Notes: a model not told the origin generated them from the sequence alone. DNA of 64,000 nt from Polyporus tsugae (GCA_024305745.1 JAHRBS010000004.1:3472001-3536000), one strand, 5' to 3'. Positions 21,912-33,873 are shown, numbered from the stretch's first letter. A program made the numbers and translations.

Positions 21912-24644
21912 GGCTTCAGCATAATTTAAATCTGGCCCATTTCCTCGGGAAACAGGAGGGCTTCTGTTCGTACTTTGGCGTTCTCGGAGGGCCGTGGTAT
22001 TGAGCCTCGACCAACCCCCGTGAGCATTATGGATGGATGGAAGATGCCGCGTCTTTGCGAATCAGCTGGGCATCGAAGTTCTTGTCAGCTCGTCTCGATA
22101 AACGGGTGAATGAGGAAACGTACTCTCACGTCTGTTCAACCTGCGTGGTTGGAGTGGGCATTGGGCGGCCTCTTGCAAAGGGAACCGTACATGCCCCTGG
22201 TTGGGAATCTTGCGTGCTTATGGGTCTTTAATTATCGCTACAGGAAGAGAAAGAGGGGTGAGAAAGGGTCTTGCATGTCTTGCACAGATCTGGCGCAAAC
22301 CTGCCAAGTGGCTATGAATTACGGCTGGGTGGTTCCGTTCCGCACCCTAACTTGGCGCTGCAATAAGCATTGAAGCATCCCAGGAATCGTAACAGTCCCA
22401 AACGGAGGTGTGCATTGGGAGACAAGAGCAAGAAATCTAGCCGAACGAACAGGTACCTTACCAAGGTAATCCCAACCACCTTGATTGCTTCGATGGCATC
22501 CTTCGGCGACGTTATTCTCGTCCTCTACCGCATCTCCGTCCAGTGGCTGACTTGTTGCCTGAGTCGTGATGAATGGTAGAAAGCTCGGGGCGCTGGTGGG
22601 TGTGCACAGGTGTCAGGGAGGCCACCGTTTTGCGGGGGCAGAGGCGATTAGGGGCGGTATGGGTCCAAGAGGCAGCGGAAGAGCAAGTAATCCTCCAGGG
22701 AATTCTCATAGTTGAGAATTTTAGAAATGGTGGGAGCAGACAATGAGGGAGAGGGCGTCGTGCGTGGAGTATAGTGGCGGTCAGCTAGCAGGATTGGGAG
22801 GATTTGCGACAGGAGTTACGGTTCCACTGGCTGACTGACGGTAATTGCGGTCCAGGCCGTCAACTGTGAGACGAGGTTTTGCAGATACGGTGCAAGGTTA
22901 ACCAGGGCGCAATGGGAGGGAGAGCGAGGATGGATGCGGTGGCTTTGGGAGGCTTTGGGAGGGCGGATTGAATCAAATCGGGCCGTTGGCGAGAGTTGCA
23001 AGCCAGGCGCGGATCTGATCGAGCCGCGGCCTTCCATCCTCCGTTCCACTTCGTCCTCAACGATGCTCTTGTCCTCCCGTGCTTGCTGTCTTCATGTCTT
23101 GTTTTTTTGTGATGCTCTCTGTTGACGGTGGTTGACGTGGTGATCCCTCAGCACACTGGAGATACCTCCAGAGTTTGCGGCTACATCTCCGCGGCAACAC
23201 TCTGGCAGACTCCGCCATCGTAGTGGCTGCAACAACGACCCATAGCCCTCAGGCTCTGGCGACAGCATCGCCCTGGCTCCGTGGTCATGAGGTTCTTCGA
23301 CATGGACACCACGAAGACCAGAACGATTGGCCAACCACGCAGGATCGGCCAATCGCTCTGCCCTCCGGGATAGGTCCTGTGCAACATCAACACCAAATGA
23401 ACACATTGCTCACGCTCACATTACTGGTTCGTCGCCATCGCCGATGCGATAACTTCCGCTTCTGCGGAGGCGTCAACGACAAATGTCGCGACTCATGGTG
23501 TCAGGTGTGTCTGCCATTGTCGTTGTTGCTTTCCCTTGCTCTTGCACGCTGTTTCCTCCACCTGTCAAGTCGCTGGATCTATGCGCTGCTTTCGTCCTCA
23601 AGTCGCACTCCGCAGTCTTGTTCTCTGGTTGTCGCAAACAGTTGCTTGAATCATTGTTGGGCACTTGTATGCGCATCTTGAGGCAGACGTGTCGAGCGGG
23701 ACGGTTTGTTTGAGTAGACTGGCACACAGAACGTCTAAGGATATGGTTTTTGGGGGTAGTGGTTGGTGTATGAGAGGACTCACCAGCATCACCGCCATCT
23801 TGCCATACAAGCGCCTGTGACCAAGATCACGCGTGATGTGACTGTTGTTCGGGTTTAAACGGACATTGTTGGACGACGGGCTACCTGGTCATTGGGTTCA
23901 TCTTGCCGTATATGCATAGGATGGAGATGATTAGCAAAGGGATCGTTGAAGCTTCATGAAGCATTCGCATGATATGAGGTGACCATCACACCTCACCTTG
24001 GTGCATACGTTCGATCCTGATCCTCCCCGGTTCAACAAGAATCGACGGGGAGACTTTCCACCTGATCCGTATTTTGCTTCTCTTCTTTCATGACAGTATT
24101 GGTACACCCGGATTGTTGAAGAGACGTACGCTACAACCCACCTGGCACCATGATGACCCGTTCTCGTCCCAGGCGTCTTATCTACGGCAGATTCCCTCAC
24201 GACAGCTGTTTTCCCTGGAATGTCGTCTTTATTGGCACGATGCAGAGGATCTTGGACATCTATACCGACCGCAGTGATGATCGAGAGCAATGACGGAGGA
24301 GCGATCGCGGAGGTAGATTCGTGTGGCGAAGCACGGGGGCAGGTCGGAAGTTGCGGATTACGGACGCTCGCGCGTCGCGTTGTTGTGGTAATCAGGTAGC
24401 CCATACTGAGGTACGCATCTGGGGCCGTGGCTTCGTTCGCCGCCTTTTTTGGTCCCGCCTACTTAAAGGCTCGGCCCCGTCCCCACTCTCCGTTTCTAAC
24501 TCTCGTCTTCTTCTGCCTCTACGTCCGCTCGTTTCTACTACCGCCCGTCGCGTTTCCCCCTTTCCTGAGTGCCTCATTCGTCCCTCATTTTGAGACCGTC
24601 CCATTTTCTGGAGCTGTTGCTTGTCGTGAAGTTGAACACAATAC
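21912..24644. other. 2.7-kb region without a confident gene
   Basis: This is the longest unresolved gap. It contains many frames of 60-170 codons on both strands that conflict with each other. Examples are a + frame at 23175-23681, a minus frame at 23931-24404, a + segment at 22490-22560 reading MASFGDVILVLYRISVQWL (membrane-segment-like), and a minus frame starting at 22709. None could be joined by convincing introns to a recognisable protein. It may hold a fast-evolving orphan gene, a decayed membrane-protein gene, a long non-coding transcript, or simply a long promoter for the gene at 24645. Confidence 0.35.
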
Positions 24645-25307
24645 ATGCGTACTGTTGACTCCTCATTCTCGCCGTCTACGTCGGTCATGGCTTCATCCAA
24701 CCTGCTTCCCTCCGATCCTTCCCGCCTTCCCGCATATCGATCGGCACACATCGGTCGGTTTCATCCCTATCCGAGGAATGCCCCTCGACGCGGCGAAGAC
24801 GCCCTCATGGTACGTCGATCTATTGAATCCCCACAATCATAGCTACTGACGTGTATGGACCCTCGCTCGGCTCGAACAGCAAACCGTCGACTACAGAATG
24901 GTGGATTGCATGACTGGACTGGATATCATCCCGGAAGAGCCCGAGCCCGTTCACCTGGTGAGCACGCCCTTCGCCCTGTTGTTGATCTACCTGACGCGTT
25001 GTGCTTCGTCGCCCATGTAGAACCCCCTTGCCTGTCGGGAGATACCAGACGGTGACGTGTCTTCTTTCGAGCTTGACTATCCCGTGGTGGGCGATGCGAG
25101 CTTCTTCGAGCAGGGTGTTAGGGCGGAGGACGTGGGTGAAAAGGTCAAAACGGCCATCACGGTGAGTCCCTCGACAGGCGTTTGGCATGGAGCAATGTTT
25201 GGAGCTGATAAGCTGCGACGCAGCGTCTGCTCATGGCGTTACGCCGTCGATCCTTCGCGCTTTTGACGGGCGTAAACTTTTTGAAGGGCGAACGCCGGAC
25301 GAAGTGA
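24645..25307 (+). CDS. orphan protein, about 155 residues
   Basis: Exons 24645-24809, 24880-24957, 25021-25161 and 25224-25307 give 155 residues, with all introns in phase 0 and bounded by GTACGT, GTGAGC and GTGAGT donors. Segments include PSDPSRLPAYRSAHIGRF, YRMVDCMTGLDIIPEEPEPV, ELDYPVVGDASFFEQGVRAE and the basic end LLMALRRRSFALLTGVNFL. A second in-frame ATG at 24687 is possible. The stop TGA overlaps a GTGAGT string, so the last exon might instead be spliced onward into the (GTGTC)n region. No domain is recognised. The regular phase-0 structure argues that the gene is real. Confidence 0.5.
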
Positions 25308-25314
25308 GTGTTGT

Positions 25315-25340
25315 GTGTCGTGTCGTGTCGTGTCGTCGTC
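25315..25340. repeat. (GTGTC)n microsatellite
   Basis: Four to five tandem copies of a GTGTC/GTCGT pentamer lie just after the stop of the 155-residue orphan gene. Confidence 0.7.
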
Positions 25341-26191
25341 CTCTCTTGGGATTGCAAGTGCTCCTTCTTGTGTCGTGGTCTTCATTGCTGAGTTGTTCTT
25401 TGTCCTGGGGCGTTATCGCGTAAGCTCGCGAAGAGGGCTCTCTTTCTCGCGATCTATTAGAGTGTACATATACATCGCTCCTTCTTGTTCACGTATATCC
25501 CTCCAAAAGGACTATTTTACAGTTAATACGTGTCAACCATTACCATTTAATGTCTCCTTTGTACATTAGATCTCTCGTCCGCGATGGTAGAGTTCTCTGA
25601 ATCATCTCGCAGTAGTCCTTCGTGCATATATCTTTGCACTCCTGTATCATAGAATTTAGCACAATCGTCAATTTACCAATCAATAGCTTGGACTCGATAG
25701 TTGGCTGCCATATGTCAGGTGCAGCACCCGGGCATCCGGAGGCTTCGATTTCGGATCCAGCTGACTAGTATGTAGACACAGAGCATTGATCTCCACTGCC
25801 GGTGTCCAGTTTTCCATGGATATCAACCGCGTCAAGCAAAGGAGACTTTGAGACTACAACGACTGTAGACACAAGCTGGCTCGGTGCCGGCTTGACCGCC
25901 CGAGCCCCATGTTATCCAAAGGCGGCGGCGAGGTTTCCATATATGGAAGGAACTCGGTGTGCTGTCGTAACGCGTCCCGAGTCTGCGATCGCCAAGCTCG
26001 CAAGGGTCACTCCGGGCCCGCGCTCCACCTCGCCCAGTAATCCAGTCTGCCACTGCACCGTTCTGCCGCGATACCCTCGCATACCCCCTGCACATCTGCG
26101 CTCGTTACCTGTGGTCCGTGTCCCTCAACCGCCTCCCTCGTGTGTGTTCTGAACAAGCTCTCACCTTGCTGAGCGGCAGCCCAACCCGAAA
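25341..26191. other. intergenic, no gene seen
   Basis: About 850 bp precede the tomosyn homologue. The region is relatively AT-rich between 25480 and 25720 and has no supported frame. It should contain the tomosyn promoter. Confidence 0.45.
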
Positions 26192-29100
26192 ATGTTCGCC
26201 TCGCAGGCCGTCAAGGCCTTGCCTGACCTTTCTCTCGATCTTTCGGACGCGATAGACTGGCAAGCGGACTTACTCAAGACCATCCGATACCATCTGGACA
26301 TCACCGCAGTCGCTACTGAGCCCGTGTCTGGCCTCTTCGCAATCGGTATGCAAGATGGTATTAGCCATTACTGCTATCCTGTGGATCTGATCTTTCTATC
26401 ACCTTCGGAAGGCACTGCTCGAGGACAAATCCATGTGTACGGTTCTCCCGGAGTTGAGTGCGAGCTTGAGGTTACAGACCCTACCGGGCTCCGCATCAAG
26501 TTTTTACAGTTTGCGGCATCAGCGTTCAAGCTGTTATGCATCGGTACGCACCCTCTCGACTACGCAAACACCACATTCACCAATGCGAATGTCCCTGATA
26601 GATGAGCACGATCGGTTGTTCGTATGGGACCTCGCAAACCTAGGTCGGCCCAAGTTACAGAGAATAACTGGCTTTGGCCAGTCCGTCAAGTATGAATATC
26701 CTCTCATCTAAAAGATGATCCTTGACGGTAGTCGGTCATAGCGCAATCACCACTTCTCCTTCGCTCACTCATGTCTGTTGCCAATGGATCGCTCAGCCGA
26801 CCCAACACTGACCCTAACTTCATAGGCATTCGTTGCACTAGCGAACGGGGAAATCAAGGCATACGATTTGTTGTGTCTCCGTATATCCCAATACGTCATT
26901 CCCAATGCCTGGAAGGCTTACGAGGAGAAATCCTTACTCGGCGGGTCGGAATCAAATTCGCCTACGTCGTAAGTCCTTGGCGCATTCCTCTGATATGTGA
27001 TTCCTCTGAGGGTGCGGAGTGTAGGGACATGATTATTGATATCGTTGTTCATCCTCGAGATCTCAACTTGCTGTGCATTGCGTATGAAGGTCTGTATCCA
27101 CTCGTTTTGCTTGCATATAACTCACTGACTTTGCACCGTAGGCGGCGTTATCGTAGCAGACCTGGTGCGCGGGCACTTATGGGCAGGTTGTCGAATTGGC
27201 TCACAACTCGTGTACAGAAAGATGAGAAACCGGTCAGAACCTTCGAGCTGACGTTGTCTCCTGGTGCACCAGGCGGAACGGGATATCATTCCAAGGTATA
27301 TAGACGTACCCGTCTTGGCATGCAAATGATCAGCTAACAATACTGCCTCTCGTAGGACATCCTTCTCCCTCGTCGTTCTCAGCTAACCGCGCTCGCTATT
27401 CACCCCTCCGGTCATCTATTGGCGGTGGGTTATGCCGATGGAACCGTTGGATTTTGGTCCCTCGAAGACGAAGACAGACCTCTTCTTCTCCGAACCATAG
27501 ACAGCCTGGAAACCGAAGATCTGAGTTTGGTCGATACCGTAGTGCTAGAATCCGTTCTGGAGGCTGCTCATCAACACCCGCAAGAACCTCCCCGCGAGCC
27601 AATCTTCAAGCTCGCATGGAGCGGGTTCCCCAATTCACCTGATCCTCGTGGGGGCGATACCGTACTGACCGTGCTGGGTGGTTCCACCATTGACTCGACA
27701 CCTGGGGTGACCGCGCTCCTCCTTCCTCCCCTCCAACCGCCGGCGCCTCCAGCCACAAATTCACCGAAGAGCCATACCGTTTCCCCAGCGTTGCATCCCG
27801 ACGTCCGTGCTGCGATGTGCGCGTTGCTCAAGGTGAAGAACGCGCATACATATAGTGCATCGGGACCTGTGCAAGACTTCCTGTTGTTCCCTCGTTCCAC
27901 GCCACACCTCTCCGGATCTTACGATCCGAGCACAATCCTGCTTATTTCTGATAGCGACGTGCCAGAGATTCGTGTATGTGAGGTGTATAGCTTCCCTCCT
28001 CCCGCTTTCGTCGGACCTGAGCCTCCTGAAACGCCCTCGGCACTGAACGACGACCATGTCACAAACCAAGGAGACAGCCTTGAGCCTGACGACGCCTTAG
28101 CGAAGGAGCTCGCGAAAACGCTGCAGTCGATGTCATTTTCGGACGACCCTTCCCCAGCAAGGCTCCCCCCATATCTTTGGAGTGTACTTGGAGAACAGCT
28201 CGTGAAGGTGGACAAGCACGCATACGAGACGCTTGTGAGCGACATGCACGCTGTTATCGAAGGAGAGGTTTCTTTCCCCGTACGGGGTGGAATGGCCTGG
28301 TCGGAGGACGCAGAGGGTCTCATGAAGTATACCAAGGTTAGCATTCTTCTGTAAACCGTCCCCGAGACAACACTTCACTGACCTGCTTAACTGTAGCAAC
28401 AACCGCACAGGATCTTGATATCTCGCCTCCGCGATCTTTCGGTTCACTTTCTAGATGCCAGCTCTCACCTGCTTGTCAGTACCGGCCAAGGTACCCCCCT
28501 CGCGGCGAGTCTACCATCCCCCATACCCCGCCTAACCATTGAGCTCGCTCCGCTCCTCATCGACCGTTCCCTCGGCCTCTCAGAATCGGCAGACTATGAT
28601 CCCCGCCTAACTAAAGAACGCGTAGACGCGGTCTACTTCGCACCCGAGTCTCTCGAGTGTGTGACAGTTCTGCGCAGCCAGGCGGTGGTCCTGCACCGGC
28701 TAGACGTGCCAACCGACGACGTGATGTTTGGCCAGCGGACCCTCGAGGACGACGAGCTGGTCTCGTTGGCGCACCTGCGTGTGCGGCAGGGTCTGCGCTA
28801 TCGTCCGGTGTTCGCCGTGAAACCGGATAGCAAGCGCGGGCCCGTCGCTGCCTGTGCCCTCTCGGACATTGGTAGGTGCCCGCATGTTCTGTCGTTCGTT
28901 GCGTGGATTTTCACAGAGCGGTCGTAGGGTTCCTGGCTGTCGCATACACCTCTGGTTTGTTGCTTATAATCGATTTGCGAGGCCCGCGGGTCATCCTGCG
29001 GAGTGACTCGCATAAACCAGGAGGCGGAGGCTTTTTGCATCGACACGGTGAACATGAGCCCATCCAATCCCTCGCATGGACATGCTGCGCCCTGGCTTCC

Positions 29101-30541
29101 GGTGAGCTTGTACATACAAGCTACAACGTCTTGGGTTACTCATGGCTATTTAGATCCCGAAGTGCGCGTCCGTCTCATCGGCACTGCTACGTCGGGACAG
29201 ACGTCCATCTATACCCTCGAACACAAGGCGCCAAGCACTTGGACGGTCGTCCAACCGCCTGTAGCCGTTGACGGCTCCGCCCGCCCTGTGTCCGGTGGAT
29301 TGTTCGTCCTGGATGCGAAATCGGGTGCCCGGCGCCCTGCCGATCGCTCTGGGCTGGCAGCATTCCTCCAGAAGGACGAGGCTATCCGTGGTGGTTCAGT
29401 TCCAAAGGTCATCTGGGTCTCCGCAGGCGCGAAAAGCGTTCGGACGGCGCTGAACGTCGACGGTGAGAGGATTGCGAAGGTGGAATGGGGCAGCAAAATT
29501 GGGACGGTCGAGCATGTCGAGGTCGTCAGACGGCTAGGTGAGTGCATATGTGCTTGACCTGCCCTGGACTTATTGTTCAAGGGACGCTGACGCATCTGTG
29601 GTCCTTCAGATTCTTGTGCCTTGGTAGCATACACAAGTCACGGGCAAGGACTCGTGTACTCGCTGCCACACCTTGAGCATATCCACACGCTGGAACTGCA
29701 GACATCGGCACCAACAGAGTGAGTTCTACCACTCAAAGTCCGGTCATTGGCCTAATGCTTGAGCTCTTCTTCCAGTCCGCCTACTACCGATGATACCGGC
29801 GATTACACTACCCACACGACGTTCCCCGTTCCCGCGGGCTCGTCCTTCCGCCCTCTCCTTACCACAGAACTCCATACACTCTTCAGCTCGAGACGCCCGG
29901 GCCCGTATGAGTCTCCCCTCGTCGACCTCGCCCATGGTCGAGGTACCGTGCCCGCTCAGCCACAACCCATCTCTCTGGGTCCACCCTCTGTGATGGGTTC
30001 CGTCCTTGGTTACATCGGCTCATTCACGGCGGCCAGCGCCGGAGACCAAATCGATGCCCTGCGTACGTTTTCTGGCACACATATATGCGCTTGGGGTAGG
30101 CGTTGCTGACCATGAGCTCCATTGACCAGTTGCGGGACCTGACAGGCCAATCCCCCAAGCCGCGCCTGCGCGCCTGGGCACAATCAGCCCGGATACAGCG
30201 TCTGCGTCGGGTCAAACTTCGACGTCCAACAAGGCGTCACAGATGTCGAGTGGCGTCGGGGATCTCTACAACCGCCTCGGTGCTGCCCTTCAGGAGCGAG
30301 GGTGAGTTCCTCCGACAATTCTGTTCGTTCGGAGTCTCTCTCAGCTGACGCCGTGACCACAGCGAGATGCTCGGAGATTTGCAGCAAAGTATGGATTCGT
30401 TGGAACAGGGGAGCAAGGATATGGTCGCACAGGTATGTCCCCCCTTTGCAATGCATCGATTTCACGTCCTCAAGGACTTGCATTTTACAGGCCAAACGCC
30501 TGGCAACGCAACAGACAGCGAAGAGATGGTTCGGTTTTTGA
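26192..30541 (+). CDS. tomosyn/Lgl/Sro7 family exocytosis regulator with C-terminal R-SNARE-like motif
   Basis: Seventeen exons give 1,142 residues. Starts are 26192, 26412, 26602, 26742, 26826, 27025, 27142, 27218, 27356, 28397, 28928, 29154, 29610, 29776, 30130, 30363 and 30491, ending at 30541. The N-terminal WD40 part includes KTIRYHLDITAVATEPVSG, FAIG, GQIHVYGSPGVECEL and LFVWDLANLGRPKLQRI. The conserved Lgl block VRTFELTLSPGAPGG precedes LTALAIHPSGHLLAVGYADG. A second propeller follows (VAYTSGLLLIIDLRGPR, YTSHGQGLVYSLPHLE). The C-terminus, NRLGAALQERGEMLGDLQ through AKRWFGF, aligns with an R-SNARE coil. Proteins of this family bind t-SNAREs and Sec4/Sec9-type partners to control vesicle fusion and polarity. 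The closest named relatives are tomosyn and Sro7/77. Confidence 0.9.
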
Positions 30542-30705
30542 AGTTGCCGATGGACATGCCAGTGCATACCATACACATGAGATTGTACGAATACCCATGC
30601 ACGCACAGCGTACGCATCACAGTCAATGAAATGATACATTAAAATAATACAACTGCAGACAGCATCACATTATCATACACCCTGTATCCACCTTGCGGTG
30701 GCACT

Positions 30706-31593
30706 TTACTTAGGTGGCTCCTTGCTGGGTGGCTCCTTGCTGGTGGGTGGCTCCTGGCTGGTGGACTGCTTGTTGGTGGGCAGCTCCTGGCTGGTGGGTG
30801 GCTCCTTGCTGGTGAACAGACTGGTGACGTCTGCGGTGAGCTTCTTCCGGTACTCGTTGAGCAACCCGAAGAAGCCGTCTTCTCTAGTCGTCTGCTTGTG
30901 GTGGTCCCACTCTTCCGTGTGGCGCACCACCTTGTGCTGCTCGTCAGTCTCAATGGTAAGAAGGGAGTTGATCCTCTGTCGCCGTTACAGTGCATAGAGC
31001 CCACGTCAGACCTGCATCGCCGCAGGGTTACCAGACGGCGGCCGCGCACCTTGATCGGAGAGCCCTGAGGTTTCCAGTAGTAATCCACATCTTGGTCGAT
31101 GAGGATCGTGCTCTTCGGCACAGAGGGCGGGTTCTCCAGTACGCGGAACGCGGCGATGTCCGCGCGAGGGAATAGCTGTGTATGCCACGCCGTCAGCGAT
31201 GGTCCCGCGGCGGACATGGCTAGAGGCGCACCTGCGCCAGGCCATTGAACTGGTGGCGGATCTTGTCGACGCCCTGGGCGATACCAATGGGGTCGTGGAA
31301 CACCGCGTCGGTGGTGTAGATCTCGTACGTGCTCTGTGTCGCAAATCAATCTTGTTTCCCGCATGTATGCCCCTATAAGTGTAGACGCTTACGTTACTGG
31401 GCTTGCAGGTATACAGCTGAAGGTGCCGGCGGTGACCATTGGTTCTCAGAGTAGAAGCGGGAGGCGAACGTACCTCCTTGATGCCCTGAATGATGGGCTG
31501 CTCGTGCGGTTCGACGCTCCTCTCCTTGAGGTTCTTGGACTCGTTGGGGGTGAGCCCGGAGGCGTTCTCCGCGTTGGGATTGTTGAGGGGCAT
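30706..31593 (-). CDS. NTF2-like (SnoaL-fold) protein with Pro/Glu/Thr repeat tail
   Basis: Exons 31474-31593, 31393-31416, 31232-31333, 31050-31175 and 30706-30975 give 213 residues. Exon 2 is a 24-nt micro-exon (LYTCKPSN) whose inclusion yields ELYTCKPSNSTYEIYTTDAV, the start of an NTF2-like domain. FHDPIGIAQGVDKIRHQFN, FPRADIAAFRVLENPP and DQDVDYYWKPQGSPI follow, then INSLLTIETDEQHKVVRHTE with EEWDHH. The fold usually binds small ligands or acts as an enzyme, but no catalytic set can be assigned. The C-terminal 35 residues are repeats of Thr-Ser-Lys/Gln-Glu-Pro-Pro. The gene is convergent with the tomosyn gene, with 164 bp between stops. Confidence 0.78.
30709..30835. repeat. coding minisatellite, about 9-30 nt units (GGTGGCTCCTTGCTG-type)
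   Basis: Imperfect tandem copies of a GGTGGCTCCTTGCTGGT unit encode the Thr-Ser-Lys-Glu-Pro-Pro repeats at the end of the NTF2-like protein. Unit spacing varies, as expected for a length-variable tract. Confidence 0.7.
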
Positions 31594-32077
31594 GTTATGA
31601 GGTGCGGAGACTTGGACTCTGTGGGCTAGGGAGAATTTGTGTAGGGAGAGGAGGTGACGATGGATGGAGGGTATTGCTTGAAGCAGAGCCGACGTAGATA
31701 TTCAGCGAATTCGGGACGATGACGCACGACGAGGGCAGCATCGAGGATTGCGTCAGTGGGCGGTCACCGACGCGTTTCCGCGATCAACGCGACGCGTCTG
31801 GTCAGGTGGCCGCGACTGCCTCCTATTCCCGCCCAACGATCCGTACTTCAGCGCGTGCGCTGGACTCATGGGCCCGCGTCCGAGAAAGTCACAAGATGTA
31901 AGAATATAGGTAAAGTACAACGATCCCTCACTGGCAAGTGATACATAAAACGGCTACTGACGGCTTGAAAAACAAACGTACGTGAGTGGAGACATGGATA
32001 GATAACGAACGATTTCGACGACTGTCGCGACACACCGAGAGACACTCCTGAAAACTGGCGTACAGAAGTAGAGCGGT
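31594..32077. other. intergenic, no gene seen
   Basis: This 484-bp gap between two tandem minus-strand genes holds the NTF2-like gene promoter and the 3' region of the RING-finger gene. No supported frame was found. Confidence 0.45.
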
Positions 32078-33873
32078 TCAGTCTATCTGATCGCCCCAGG
32101 CCCCGGGTATATCGTAGTTGCTGCCTCGGCGGCTTCGGGAGGAATTTTGGCCGCCGCCGCCGGATGAATCGGTCGTCGAGGATCGGCCCTGGTTTCGGTT
32201 ATTGGGATTCGAGCTGCTACTTAAGCCGTGCTGAGGTTGGCTAGAGAATAGACTGAACATGTTGTGCAAGACACCGCTGCCGCCTCCGGGAGTGTCGTTA
32301 TTCGTCGAACCGGACGACGACGAAGCATTGGATTGACTGGATCCTGCACCTGGGGGACCAGATGGATGCGAGTTTGGCTGAGGAACAAGTTGGTACCTAT
32401 AAAGCCCCATTAAAAGGTCTGAAGCGTATTGGGATAATTAATGGCAACACACCTGCACACGGGACATGTTGCGCTAGTTTTCAACCATGGGAGAATGCAA
32501 GGTTCGTGGAAGGGATGCTGACAAGGCAGCGTGACCACGACCTGCTCGTCTGGGTCCTCCGTTTCAAGTTTGAATTGATCCTTGCACACAGCGCAATCCT
32601 TCTCCAAAAGCGGCGCTGAGAAACTTGGGTCAGCGAGGGCAAGTTTAGCCATAGAGATGACGTACATCCTAGTTCCAGGACCTCCCGCGACAACTTCGCC
32701 ATCGCCTCTTCAGTCGCTGGAACGGGTTGATGTGCGTTGCTATTCTCCATTATCTGGGTTATGATCTGATCGAGGGCTTCCAGGAAAGTTGGACTTCATG
32801 TGCTCTTTTGATCCATTTGGGAGAATGCCCTACCTTGCTGATTGAAGACATAATCTCCCCATCGCCCGTCCTCAGGACCGACACCACTCGTCATACCACG
32901 GCCCGGGGGACCAAACACGCCACCAAGCAGCTCGGAGAGCGGATCAACTCCATGCCCAGGACCCATGAACCCAAGCAAGTATTGTGCGAGCATTGGTCCT
33001 GTGATGTTCGGGCGGTCCTGCTGGGTGCCGTCGGCGTTCCGTGGTGGGGCAAACCTAAGCCACCGTCAGGCGGTGCGTAGTGTGGCTATCAGAACAAAAC
33101 CTTACTGTGACAGCCTAGGAACCTCGTCATTGCCACCGCCGACATTTGGACGGCCAAGGACGACAGTGCGTAGACTTCCCTGAGGACCGGAGCGCTCTAT
33201 TCGTATGGTGAAGTCGTTGTTCCGGCCCTGAGTGAACGGTAAAGATGGTGTCCGGTTATGGGTAGGGCGATGAGGGGTGGAACGAACGGTTGTGAATGTC
33301 TGGGGCTCGTTGGGCGAGCGTGGTCGATCTCCAGACGTTCTCCGACTTCCAGGACTGGTTGGGCGAGCGGCGGGATAGGAAGAAGATGTGGCGTTGGGGG
33401 GTGGAGAGTTGGGTCCTCGGAGAATTGAACGAAGTCCGGCTGCGGCAGGTTTGTGGGCGAGACATAACATACTGATCAGACAAGATAACGCACTGAAAAA
33501 CACATCCATCTCTGCTGGGAGAGGCCCATCTTCCCAATGTGCTGGGTCGGTCATTTGGAATTCGCGCGGGTCGTCGGTCGGATTCTCTATCTGCGCAAAT
33601 ATCCAGTGTAGGCATGTTCACGCAGGCCAAAGACGATACATACCCTCTCAACAAATGTTCCGTTGCATGATGCGCAATGCGGATCTGGGACCTAGGAGGG
33701 AGGTTAGACGAGCGAGAGGAGGGGAGGAGGAGGACAACGTACCATCAAGGGCCGCATCTCTGAATGGCACTGGATCCCAGCACTGCGAGTCAGCAGCCCG
33801 CCGAAGACGAGTGACTTACTGACCAGGAAAGACTCGCCTCATGACAGTACCACATAGGTTCCCTGGTCGACAT
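32078..33873 (-). CDS. RING-H2 ubiquitin ligase of the RNF115/RNF126 type with N-terminal zinc ribbon
   Basis: Nine exons (33838-33873, 33743-33769, 33644-33691, 33494-33590, 33106-33439, 32834-33054, 32666-32776, 32453-32615, 32078-32396) give 451 residues. The N-terminus MWYCHECHSEMRPLMVPDP with CASCNGTFVE is a CxxC..CxxC zinc ribbon. A central segment contains ITGPMLAQYLLGFMGPG. The RING-H2 domain CAVCKDQF...LPCQHPFHEPCILPWL..CPVCR has all eight ligands. The tail is Ser/Asn/Gly-rich. RNF126-type ligases ubiquitinate client proteins, including mislocalised ones delivered by BAG6-type chaperones. The first intron is best explained as GC-AG (GAG|GCGAGT). A GTAAGT donor 18 nt downstream also keeps frame but destroys the first CxxC. 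Confidence 0.86.
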
